From Chryseosolibacter histidinae (GTDB taxonomy: Bacteria > Bacteroidota > Bacteroidia > Cytophagales > Cyclobacteriaceae): 64,000 nucleotides of DNA. Both the position numbers and the translations under genes were made by a program. Under the pieces are notes generated by a model. The model saw only the letters and a program-made list of their open reading frames with translations, had not been told where the DNA came from and did no database searches. Positions 17,803 through 24,954 of the stretch are shown here, one piece after another. The stretch spans positions 186,001 to 250,000 of the forward strand of contig NZ_JAHESF010000005.1 of the NCBI RefSeq assembly GCF_018598225.1, in the 5' to 3' direction. The first letter of the stretch is position 1, and every line of letters begins with the position of its first letter.

Positions 17803-19134
17803 TTAACGCTGTTGCTCAAACGACGCCGGGATGCTCTGTGGATGGGCACCCCGGATGTCGCCTTCCAGCTCATGGATCGCGCCATTCAGCAGGTTGACGA
17901 AGATGGTGAAAGCTTCATTGGCATCCAGATTCTCGGAGATGAGCTGCTCAAACGCATTGTTGCGGATGAGGAACAGCTCCGCCAGGTATTTGCGTTTCTT
18001 CTCCAGGTCAGTGGTCTGGCGTGCGTGATTGGTAACGTAGAGCACCTTTTGGTAGTAGCTGTCCACGCGGTCTTTTCTTCTTTGTTTCAAGTATTTGAAC
18101 AGCGTTGTCAATGCGCCGCTGGTGAGCACCAGGATGGACACGAGCAATCCGATCACTTCAGACTCGCGTTCCCAAAAAGTGGGCTGATCGCGGGTCATGT
18201 ATTTAACGGTGCCGGCGTGAAGCGGGAAAGAGAACTTGTGCGATTCAAAATCATCGTCCAGCATTCCGAACTCGAAATTCTCTTCTGAAAGTGACTGCCG
18301 GTGATCGTAGATGCTCTGCACCACATCGTGCACCACATGTGGGTCCAGGTCCTTGTGACAAACAAGCACATCATAGACCGCAAAGGTAAGCACGGGCTTC
18401 AGTGGCCATTGCCCATAGATGGCTTTCGGGATAATGAAAGGAACCGCCTTAGGGTACGCCATACAGAACCCGTCTATGATAGAACCTTTTCCCATAAGTG
18501 CAGGATCGTCGAGGCTGTAAATGGTGCCGTTCCACGAACGTAAAATATTGCGCACACTCTGGCTGTTGAGCGACGCGAAGAGGATGAGCACGTCGTATTC
18601 GTTCAGCGCTTCTGTGATGCCATCGGTATCGGAGGCGTGAATGGTGCCGATGTTGTTCGATGAGGTGCCATTTTTCTTCAGGAACTTTTCTACCACCGTC
18701 ATCTCTTCCTCCTTATCGAGGATCACGGCGGCCTTGTTGCGCGTGAGCAGATGTTGGATAGACGGCGTGGAGTCGCTCCGGGAGAGGATGAGCAGTACGT
18801 CAGGGAACAACGGCAGCAAGGTGCGCACGTTATTAAAACCTTTGCTCATCTCAACGTCATTCTTGACGATACCGAAATCGATCTTCCCCGTATTGATCAG
18901 GTCAATGATGTCGGCCTCTTTTTCAATAGAAGCGTTTTTGAAGTTAAGGGTTACACCCAGGGGAGTGATTGCTTTCTTCAGTGACGATACCGTGGGGTGA
19001 TTGGTAACCGTTTCACCAAGCTCCAGGTCAGAGATGATGGTGAAATCTTTCTTTTCACCGCAGCCGGAAACCAAAACAAGAAGTATGATGAGAAGCGTTG
19101 CCGCTTTTCGCAGGTCAAAGAGGATCAAAGACAT
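17803..19134 (-). CDS. TAXI-type TRAP solute-binding protein homologue with C-terminal membrane anchor
   Basis: 443 residues. The N-terminus is a lipoprotein-like signal (LVSGC). Residues about 30-320 resemble TAXI-family substrate-binding proteins (DIIDLINTGKIDFGIVKNDV, LPLFPDVLLILSRSD, DPALMGKGSIIDGFCMAYPK, VVQSIYDHRQSL). Residues about 325-350 form a transmembrane helix. The last 90 residues are a charged cytoplasmic tail (YLKQRRKDRVDSYYQKVL) with no known domain. No TRAP permease subunits are present, so this is probably a binding or sensing protein fixed to the membrane. That role is inferred. Confidence 0.8.
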   Translation of the reverse strand: MSLILFDLRKAATLLIILLVLVSGCGEKKDFTIISDLELGETVTNHPTVSSLKKAITPLGVTLNFKNASIEKEADIIDLINTGKIDFGIVKNDVEMSKGFNNVRTLLPLFPDVLLILSRSDSTPSIQHLLTRNKAAVILDKEEEMTVVEKFLKKNGTSSNNIGTIHASDTDGITEALNEYDVLILFASLNSQSVRNILRSWNGTIYSLDDPALMGKGSIIDGFCMAYPKAVPFIIPKAIYGQWPLKPVLTFAVYDVLVCHKDLDPHVVHDVVQSIYDHRQSLSEENFEFGMLDDDFESHKFSFPLHAGTVKYMTRDQPTFWERESEVIGLLVSILVLTSGALTTLFKYLKQRRKDRVDSYYQKVLYVTNHARQTTDLEKKRKYLAELFLIRNNAFEQLISENLDANEAFTIFVNLLNGAIHELEGDIRGAHPQSIPASFEQQR

Positions 19135-19170
19135 AGACCGAGTGGGGTTGTTCCGGTAAAGATATTAAAA

Positions 19171-19204
19171 ATAGTCCACGGTCCCACTGTCCACGGACCA
19201 AAGC
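19171..19204. repeat. Dispersed GTCCAC-type repeat
   Basis: ATAGTCCACGGTCCCACTGT and the following CCACGGACC match the dispersed repeat family. It lies 37 bases upstream of the TAXI-type gene, in what should be its promoter region. No second inverted arm is obvious; a REP-like stem follows at 19237. Confidence 0.55.
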
Positions 19205-19236
19205 AGGTTAGAGTCTATTCCAGCGCCAGGACTGGC

Positions 19237-19260
19237 AAGTCCCGTTAGGGACGACATACC
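19237..19260. repeat. REP-like short palindrome (AAGTCCCGTTAGGGACGA)
   Basis: Stem GTCCC-GTTA-GGGAC with the tail CGACATACC. A near copy is at 5520-5541, so this is a dispersed intergenic element. Confidence 0.5.
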
Positions 19261-19266
19261 ATGGCC

Positions 19267-19312
19267 AAAAAAAGATCGCCCGCCGGAGCACATTCATGCA
19301 GCGGCGGGCGAT
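19267..19312 (-). terminator. Intrinsic terminator of the lipocalin-like lipoprotein gene
   Basis: Perfect 11-bp GC-rich stem ATCGCCCGCCG (19275-19285) / CGGCGGGCGAT (19302-19312). On the minus strand it is followed by a run of seven T (plus-strand A at 19267-19273). It lies 19 bases after the stop of the minus-strand gene at 19331. Confidence 0.85.
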
Positions 19313-19330
19313 GGTTGATCAGGGCAAAGA

Positions 19331-19846
19331 TTATTTCTTTTTGAAAGCGTAAGTGCCTTTTACTTTCATGACCACCGAGGCGCCTTGCTGCGACATGGTA
19401 TAGTCATAATCCCACTTCATTTTAAGGGTGGTGCTGGTCTGTTCAACAACGGTGGCCTTCTGGGTACCATTGGCGTTGGTGATCGTGATGGTGCTGCCAT
19501 CCAGCGCCCAGGTGCCATCGATCATAAAACCTTCAAAGGGATAGTCTTGTGTAACGGTCTGTCCTGCGGTAGTGCTCGTCAGGGTCACCGTGTAGCTCCC
19601 TGTGCTGGTGAACGTGGCGGGATTATCATTGAAAGTGATAGCCATCGCCATGTCTTTTCCTTTACCAGTAAAATCGCTTTTAACCGAAATACCCTGAACA
19701 GTAGTGGTGGTGGTTCCCGCATAATCAACCGCGGTCACCGTCCACCCTCCGAGCAGGCCCTCTCTCGTGGGCTTTGGATCTTCATCCTCACTACAAGCAA
19801 AAAAAATGACCGCAAGACCGATCAGTAAAAGTTTTGTGATTTTCAT
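19331..19846 (-). CDS. Lipocalin-like lipoprotein
   Basis: 171-residue lipoprotein. The lipobox FFAC follows MKITKLLLIGLAVI. It has the pattern of Bacteroidota lipocalin-like proteins: GGWTVTAVDYAG at the start of the barrel, MAMAITFNDN, TSTGSYTVTLTS, GTWALDGSTITITN, TTLKMKWDYDY and the final strand GTYAFKKK. It is probably periplasmic and ligand-binding; the ligand is unknown. A strong terminator follows the gene. Confidence 0.82.
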   Translation of the reverse strand: MKITKLLLIGLAVIFFACSEDEDPKPTREGLLGGWTVTAVDYAGTTTTTVQGISVKSDFTGKGKDMAMAITFNDNPATFTSTGSYTVTLTSTTAGQTVTQDYPFEGFMIDGTWALDGSTITITNANGTQKATVVEQTSTTLKMKWDYDYTMSQQGASVVMKVKGTYAFKKK

Positions 19847-19981
19847 TGATACAAATTTTGTTTAAAGTGAAAGGGATTATTGAGCGACAAAGGTAACCAT
19901 TTCACAATAGCCGGCTGCAGGCATTGCGTGGAATGTCCTTCAAAATATTACATGCAAAACGATTTTCAGATAGGCAGGAGG

Positions 19982-20410
19982 TTAATGTGTGAAGTATTCG
20001 TTCAGCGACAGGTTGGTGGACACAACCTGGCCTTGCTCCGCTATGGTGTGTTGCTCCGACAGGGCAACCTCCCCATTAATTTCAACCTGAATTTGCATGG
20101 TGTAAGGTACAAACGAGGCGCCGATCTGTACAAGGGAGTTGTCTTTGAAGGTCACGTTGACCATGGTGAGATAGGGGATCTCCTGGTTCAGATAGGTTCT
20201 CTTGTAAGGCAGGTGATCGTTCGCAGACGAGTTTGTTTTGAGCTCCAGGTCCGTTCCGTATACGATCGTCTCGACCTCCGTTAGTCTATGCCTGTCGTAT
20301 GCGTCGATCACGATCTCGATGTCCGCTTTTCGGGGAAAACCGTTGGTATCGTCATCAGAACAGGCTGCCAGGAAAAATAATGCCGGGAGAAGGATCAGGG
20401 TGGTTTTCAT
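19982..20410 (-). CDS. Hypothetical small lipoprotein
   Basis: 142 residues starting MKTTLILLPALFFLAAC, a clear lipobox with the Cys at residue 17, then an acidic DDDTNG linker. The mature domain of about 115 residues looks like a single beta sandwich (ADIEIVIDAYDRHRL, YLTMVNVTFKDNSLVQIGA, YTMQIQVEINGEVAL). No family is recognised with confidence. The next minus-strand gene is 135 bases downstream, so a shared transcript is possible. Confidence 0.78.
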   Translation of the reverse strand: MKTTLILLPALFFLAACSDDDTNGFPRKADIEIVIDAYDRHRLTEVETIVYGTDLELKTNSSANDHLPYKRTYLNQEIPYLTMVNVTFKDNSLVQIGASFVPYTMQIQVEINGEVALSEQHTIAEQGQVVSTNLSLNEYFTH

Positions 20411-20535
20411 ATTTTATAAAGAGGTTGATGTTTTTGAACGTACACGTTAGCAAAATACCTGCCAGCGTTTTTAATCCACAGACCGCCGATTCTTTGATTG
20501 TCGGGTCCTTTAAGGTTGACCTCTTCCTTTTTCCG

Positions 20536-20667
20536 ATGTTAAAAAGTGGAATGGTGAAAACCATTGGCGTGGGATGGATTGTGATCATGCTCATGATGAT
20601 CGGTTTAGCGATTAGGTTACGTCAACAGGCGAAAAAGGTGATGCCGCAGGTTGATGGCACAGAATAG
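20536..20667 (+). CDS. Possible small single-helix membrane protein
   Basis: 43 codons starting ATG at 20536 (or 20551). The predicted product has one hydrophobic helix (TIGVGWIVIMLMMIGLAI) followed by a basic stretch RLRQQAKK. The helix and positive-inside tail look real, but there is no homologue I recognise, and the frame stays open upstream with unrelated residues. Treated as a weak candidate. Confidence 0.3.
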   Translation: MLKSGMVKTIGVGWIVIMLMMIGLAIRLRQQAKKVMPQVDGTE

Positions 20668-20784
20668 AAGGGAATTTTGAATATTTGTGGATACGGTAAT
20701 GTGGCTGGAAAAAATATTAAAAGTTTTGTCCAATCCCCTGACCCCGTTCGATAAGGGGTTATAAAACTAAAAAATTCACTATTT

Positions 20785-21129
20785 ATGAAAGATTTCCTAT
20801 TCGTATTCAGAACTGACTACAGCAAAATGCCCAAAGGTTCACCGGAAGAAATGCAGGCGCTGTCCAAACGGTGGATGGACTGGATTGGCGGCATCGGCGC
20901 ACAGGGTAACCTGGTAGACCGTGGCAACCGCCTTGTACCCGGTACTGGAAAAGTGGTGAAGCCCGCCAGTGTGATCACCGACGGTCCATATATGGAGATC
21001 AAAGAATCAATCGGGGGTTATACCATCGTGAAGGCAAACTCGCTCGAAGAGGCTGCCGCGCTGGCGAAAGGATGCCCCATCCTCAATTTCGGAGGTAATG
21101 TGGAGGTGCGGGAGATCTCAGCGCTGTAG
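20785..21129 (+). CDS. YCII/DGPF-domain protein
   Basis: 114-residue dimeric alpha-beta barrel protein of the YCII-related (DGPF) family. Signatures are FLFVFRTDYSKMPKGSPEEM, the DGPY motif (ITDGPYMEIKESIGGYTIVK) and a final beta strand GGNVEVREI. Proteins of this type are encoded next to ECF42 sigma factors, as here with the gene at 21181. Their biochemical role is not settled; a sensing or peroxide-related role has been suggested. A strong terminator separates it from the sigma gene. Confidence 0.88.
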   Translation: MKDFLFVFRTDYSKMPKGSPEEMQALSKRWMDWIGGIGAQGNLVDRGNRLVPGTGKVVKPASVITDGPYMEIKESIGGYTIVKANSLEEAAALAKGCPILNFGGNVEVREISAL

Positions 21130-21142
21130 TTGTATCTAAGCA

Positions 21143-21177
21143 AAATGCCTTTGTAACTTGCAAAGGCATTTGTTTTT
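21143..21177 (+). terminator. Strong intrinsic terminator between YCII and sigma genes
   Basis: Perfect 11-bp stem AAATGCCTTTG (21143-21153) / CAAAGGCATTT (21161-21171), loop TAACTTG, then G and six T. It ends only three bases before the start codon at 21181, so it could act as an attenuator for the sigma gene. Confidence 0.85.
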
Positions 21178-21180
21178 TGC

Positions 21181-22407
21181 ATGGAGCAGTCAGACCTCAT
21201 ACCCCACCTGTTCAGAACAGAGTACAGGAAGATCGTAGCGGTGCTTTGCAAGTTATTCGGTATAGACCACATCGAAACTGCGGAAGATATCGTGAGCAAT
21301 ACTTTCTTGCAGGCTTCGGAGCTGTGGGGACTGAAAGGACCGCCACCCAATCCCACGGCGTGGCTCTACGCAGCCGCCAAGAACAAAACAATCGACTACC
21401 TGCGGCGCCACGCGAATTTTGCCCAGAATATTTCGAAGGAGCTGAAGCATCTCAATTTCCCCAGTGAAGAGATCGAGGTTGATCTTTCAGACAAGAATAT
21501 CACCGACAGCCAGCTGGCCATGATCTTTGTGATCTGCCATCCCTGCAATCCTGCCGAAGCGCAGATCGGGCTTGCCCTGAACCTGCTTTGCGGCTTCGGT
21601 GTGGATGAGATCGCCCAGGCATTTCTCACCAACAGGGAAGTGATCTACAAACGACTGCAACGCGCCAAAGAAAAACTGCGGATAGAAAAAATAAAGATCG
21701 AGTCACCCGAGCTCACCGGGATCGACAACAGGATCTCGTCTGTGCTCATGACCCTCTACCTGCTTTTCAACGAAGGATATTACTCCGCCAGCCAGGATGT
21801 GACCCTGCGCCGGGAGCTGTGTATGGAAGCCATGCGACTGACGTACCTGCTTACGGAGTACCCGCAGACGGACAAACCCGAAGTGAATGCTTTGCTTTCG
21901 CTGATGTGTTTTCATGCGTCGCGGTTCGATGCCCGGCTCGGTCAGCACGGCGAAACGATCTTGTACCATGACCAGGACAGTGACCGCTGGAACCAGGAGC
22001 TGATCGCAAAAGGAGAGTACTTTCTGAACCTGGCTTCTCGCGGCAGCAAGCTCTCTAAATTTCACCTCGAGGCTGCCATTGCCTACTGGCATACCATCAG
22101 GGAAGACACCGAAGAGAAATGGGAGAACATCCTGCAGCTTTACAACGAGCTGCTCTTCCTGGAGTACTCACCCATTGCTGCGCTGAACAGAACGTATGCG
22201 TTGTCAAAAGCAAACGGAAAAGCAGAAGCCATCGCGGAAGCCGAAAAGATCAACCTCAAAGACAATCATTTGTATCATTCCCTGCTGGGAGCGCTATACC
22301 ATGGCGTTGACAATGAAAAAGCGCTGCACCATTTGCAGCAGGCAATGGCTTTGGCAAAATCAGCCAGCGACAAGAGTATTATCGCTCACAAGATATCCCG
22401 GTTGTGA
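21181..22407 (+). CDS. ECF RNA polymerase sigma factor, ECF42-like, with C-terminal TPR-like extension
   Basis: 408 residues. Region 2 is at about residues 10-80 (FRTEYRKIVAVLCKLFGIDH, AEDIVSNTFLQA, PTAWLYAAAKNKTIDYLRR). Region 4 is at about 110-165 (GFGVDEIAQAFLTNREVIYK). A long helical DUF6596-like C-terminus with TPR-like helices follows (LLFNEGYYSASQ, LNRTYALSKANGKAEAI). This layout and the YCII neighbour are hallmarks of the ECF42 group, where the extension replaces an anti-sigma factor. Its last codons were copied in the tandem duplication that follows. Confidence 0.9.
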   Translation: MEQSDLIPHLFRTEYRKIVAVLCKLFGIDHIETAEDIVSNTFLQASELWGLKGPPPNPTAWLYAAAKNKTIDYLRRHANFAQNISKELKHLNFPSEEIEVDLSDKNITDSQLAMIFVICHPCNPAEAQIGLALNLLCGFGVDEIAQAFLTNREVIYKRLQRAKEKLRIEKIKIESPELTGIDNRISSVLMTLYLLFNEGYYSASQDVTLRRELCMEAMRLTYLLTEYPQTDKPEVNALLSLMCFHASRFDARLGQHGETILYHDQDSDRWNQELIAKGEYFLNLASRGSKLSKFHLEAAIAYWHTIREDTEEKWENILQLYNELLFLEYSPIAALNRTYALSKANGKAEAIAEAEKINLKDNHLYHSLLGALYHGVDNEKALHHLQQAMALAKSASDKSIIAHKISRL

Positions 22408-22580
22408 ATCGAAGTTCTCCCTGGGGCGGAAGTTTCTTCCGGCCTTCTCTGAAACGATGAACGAAGTACAGTCCCCGATACGGAAGTTACTTCCGTAACC
22501 GAGCCCGGTTGTGGAACTAAGTTCCACATATGATAAAAAGTGGAACGAAGCGCACGGAAATAACTTCCGCGCTAGAGGGC
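22377..22580. repeat. Tandem duplication, copy 1 (204 bp, palindrome-rich)
   Basis: Copy 1 starts in the last ten codons of the sigma gene and continues into non-coding DNA. It contains four short palindromes: CGGAAGTTTCTTCCG (22427-22441), TACGGAAGTTACTTCCGTA (22479-22497), GTGGAACTAAGTTCCAC (22511-22527) and CGGAA-N5-TTCCG (22555-22569). The theme GGAA...TTCC recurs in all. The 511-base gap after the sigma gene is mostly this element and its second copy. Confidence 0.85.
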
Positions 22581-22797
22581 TATTATTGCTCACAAGATAT
22601 CTCAGTTGTGAATCGAAGTCCTCTCTGGGGCGGAAGTTTCTTCCGGCTCTTCTTTGACACGATGAACGAAGTCCAGTCCCCGATACGGAAGTTACTTCCG
22701 TAACCGAACCCGGTTGTGGAACTAAGTTCCACATTAAGAGTGGTGCTATGATAAAAGTGGAACAAAGCGCACGGAAATAACTTCCGCGCTAGAAGGG
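22581..22797. repeat. Tandem duplication, copy 2
   Basis: Second copy of the unit at 22377. It begins TATTATTGCTCACAAGATAT, a copy of the 3' end of the sigma coding region, and repeats all four palindromes without change in their stems. It carries about 13 extra bases near 22733 and scattered substitutions elsewhere, so the duplication is not recent but the stems are conserved. Confidence 0.85.
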
Positions 22798-22918
22798 TTG
22801 ATAAACGTCCCTGAAAAATTTAGCCCTGCTTCAACGGTCACACTAAACAAGGAACGACACCGTTTATTAATTTTCGTATCTTACAACGACGCACTGGACC
22901 TTAACTCACCAACCCAAT

Positions 22919-24712
22919 ATGAGCTTCTTACAAAAGAATGTACTGACGATCGCTGCGCTGTCGGTGATCATCTTTTCATGTTCAACCGATCAGAAAAAGG
23001 AAACAGACACCGCCGGCATCAAGCGCACTTTCGACAGCCTGCTGAATGCCTACCACGAAGAGCGGCTCCCGTTGTCACCACTGGAGGCTACCGTGGCGGG
23101 AGATAACCGCTACAACGCCCTGTTCCCGAACGTGATCTCCGCCGCATACATCAATCAGTTCAAAGAATTCAACGAGCGCTATCGCAAAAACCTTTCTGCC
23201 ATAGACCGCAGCAAGCTCTCCGCCGAAGACCAGCTGAGCTACGATGTGCTGGCCTGGGAATGCGACATAGCGCTGGAAGGATCCCGCTGGAAAGAAGAGC
23301 TGATGCCCATCAACCAGATCTTTTCCATGAATCTTTACATAGCCCAATTCACCAGCGGCCAGAGCATTCAGCCTTTTAAAACCGTGAAAGATTATGAAGA
23401 CTGGCTGAAACGCCTGGATGGATACGTTGCATGGTGCGATACCGCGATCGTGAACATGAAAAAAGGTATGGCAACCGGATACGTGCTTCCCAAAGCGTTG
23501 GCAAAGAAAGTAGTGCCACAGCTGGCCAGCTTTGATCATGGTCCTGTGAAAGATCATCTTTTCTTCATGCCTGCGAAGAATATGCCGGCTGATTTTTCAG
23601 CAGCAGATAAGACCCGGCTCAGCAAAGCGTATGAAGATGCCGTGGCAACCAAAGTTATTCCGGTGCACAGGCGCCTCAAAGATTTCTTCGTGAAAGAATA
23701 CATTCCCGCCTGCCGCGAAAGCTCAGGGGTCGATGCCATTCCCTATGGCAAGCAATATTATGCCTACAGGATCAAGCTTTTCACCACTACCGATCTTTCT
23801 GCCGATGAGATCTTCGCGCTGGGTAAACGTGAGGTAGACCGGATTACACAGGAGATGGAGAAGGTGAAAGATCAGGTTGGATTCAAAGGCGATATGAAAG
23901 CATTCTTCGATCACCTGAGAACAAAGAAGGAGCTGATGCCTTTTACCCGCCCGGAGCAGGTGATCGAGAACTTCAATGCCATTCACGAGAAAATGAAACC
24001 CAACCTGGCGAAGCTGTTTGATAAAACACCTAAAACGGGTTTCGAGGTAAGGCGTACGGAAGCTTTCCGGGAGGCGTCGGCCAGTGCGGAGTATAATCCG
24101 GGTTCGCAGGATGGCTCACGCCCCGGGATCTTTTATGTGCCGATACCGGATGTGAAACACTACAATGTTCTTTCAGATGAAGACCTGTTCTTGCATGAAG
24201 CCATCCCCGGCCATCATTACCAGATCATGCTGCAGATGGAGGATACGTCGCTTCCCCAGTTCAGGAGAATACTCACCTACAGCGCCTATGCCGAGGGTTG
24301 GGCCTTGTATACAGAGTCGCTCGGTAAGGAACTGGGACTGTACACCGATCCTTACCAGTACATGGGCATGCTGAGCGCCGAGATGCACCGTGCCATCCGC
24401 CTGGTGGTGGATGCGGGCATGCATACGCAGGGATGGACCCGCGAGCAGGCGATCCAGTACTCTAAAGACCATGAAGCGGAAACAGAGGAGGGTATTATTG
24501 CAGAGATCGAACGCTACATGGCAGGGCCGGGACAGGCATTGTCTTATAAGATCGGCCAGCTCAAGATCCGTGAGCTGCGTACAAAAGCCGAGCAAGCCCT
24601 GGGACCCAAGTTCAACATTGCACAGTTTCACAACCAGGTGCTGGAAACAGGCAGTGTCCCCATGAAGCTGCTGGAAGAAAAGATCAACCGGTGGATCGAG
24701 GCGAATAAATAG
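22919..24712 (+). CDS. DUF885-family lipoprotein, putative metallopeptidase
   Basis: 597 residues. A lipoprotein signal ends at lipobox IFSC. The rest matches DUF885: DQLSYDVLAWECDIALEG, EYIPACRESSGVDAIPYGKQ, SQDGSRPGIFYVPIPDV and the motif FLHEAIPGHHYQ around residue 426. Downstream comes YAEGWALYTESLGKELG. The HExxxGHH-like and EGWALYTE elements are zinc-peptidase-like, so a periplasmic peptidase role is likely, though the substrate is unknown. The final TAG belongs to a dispersed repeat. Confidence 0.9.
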   Translation: MSFLQKNVLTIAALSVIIFSCSTDQKKETDTAGIKRTFDSLLNAYHEERLPLSPLEATVAGDNRYNALFPNVISAAYINQFKEFNERYRKNLSAIDRSKLSAEDQLSYDVLAWECDIALEGSRWKEELMPINQIFSMNLYIAQFTSGQSIQPFKTVKDYEDWLKRLDGYVAWCDTAIVNMKKGMATGYVLPKALAKKVVPQLASFDHGPVKDHLFFMPAKNMPADFSAADKTRLSKAYEDAVATKVIPVHRRLKDFFVKEYIPACRESSGVDAIPYGKQYYAYRIKLFTTTDLSADEIFALGKREVDRITQEMEKVKDQVGFKGDMKAFFDHLRTKKELMPFTRPEQVIENFNAIHEKMKPNLAKLFDKTPKTGFEVRRTEAFREASASAEYNPGSQDGSRPGIFYVPIPDVKHYNVLSDEDLFLHEAIPGHHYQIMLQMEDTSLPQFRRILTYSAYAEGWALYTESLGKELGLYTDPYQYMGMLSAEMHRAIRLVVDAGMHTQGWTREQAIQYSKDHEAETEEGIIAEIERYMAGPGQALSYKIGQLKIRELRTKAEQALGPKFNIAQFHNQVLETGSVPMKLLEEKINRWIEANK

Positions 24713-24740
24713 TCCACGGTCGACAGTCCATGGTCCACAG
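24710..24740. repeat. Dispersed GTCCAC-type repeat, left arm
   Basis: TAGTCCACGGTCGACAGTCC followed by ATGGTCCACAG. Its first three bases are the stop codon of the DUF885 gene. An inverted partner lies at 24831-24857. Confidence 0.6.
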
Positions 24741-24830
24741 ATGAGTAGTGTCACATCAACTTATTGTGCCTTCTATCTTATGTGACGCATTAAGCAAGAA
24801 TGGTAGGTAAAATAAACAACCAAGACGGCA

Positions 24831-24857
24831 CGTCTGTGGTCCGTGGTCTGTGGACTC
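24831..24857. repeat. Dispersed GTCCAC-type repeat, right arm
   Basis: CGTCTGTGGTCCGTGGTCTG and TGGACTC. It matches the left arm words on the opposite strand. The 90 bases between the arms contain a GTCACAT / ATGTGAC inverted repeat and no gene. Confidence 0.6.
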
Positions 24858-24954
24858 TCAACCACACGCCCGAAGCATAGCTCCGTTTCTCAATTAGTCT
24901 TGATGTATCCTCCTGGCTCCTTACTCCTGGCTTCTGACTCCTTGCCAGAAGGGA

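Noticed and set aside
17803-19134. Complete TRAP transporter
   Set aside because: Only a binding-protein homologue is present; no membrane subunits are encoded nearby.
20299-20535. Upstream part of the 122-codon plus frame
   Set aside because: Antisense to the start of a lipoprotein gene; only the last 43 codons look protein-like.
22377-22797. CRISPR array
   Set aside because: Only two long, diverged tandem units with no spacer pattern and no cas genes.
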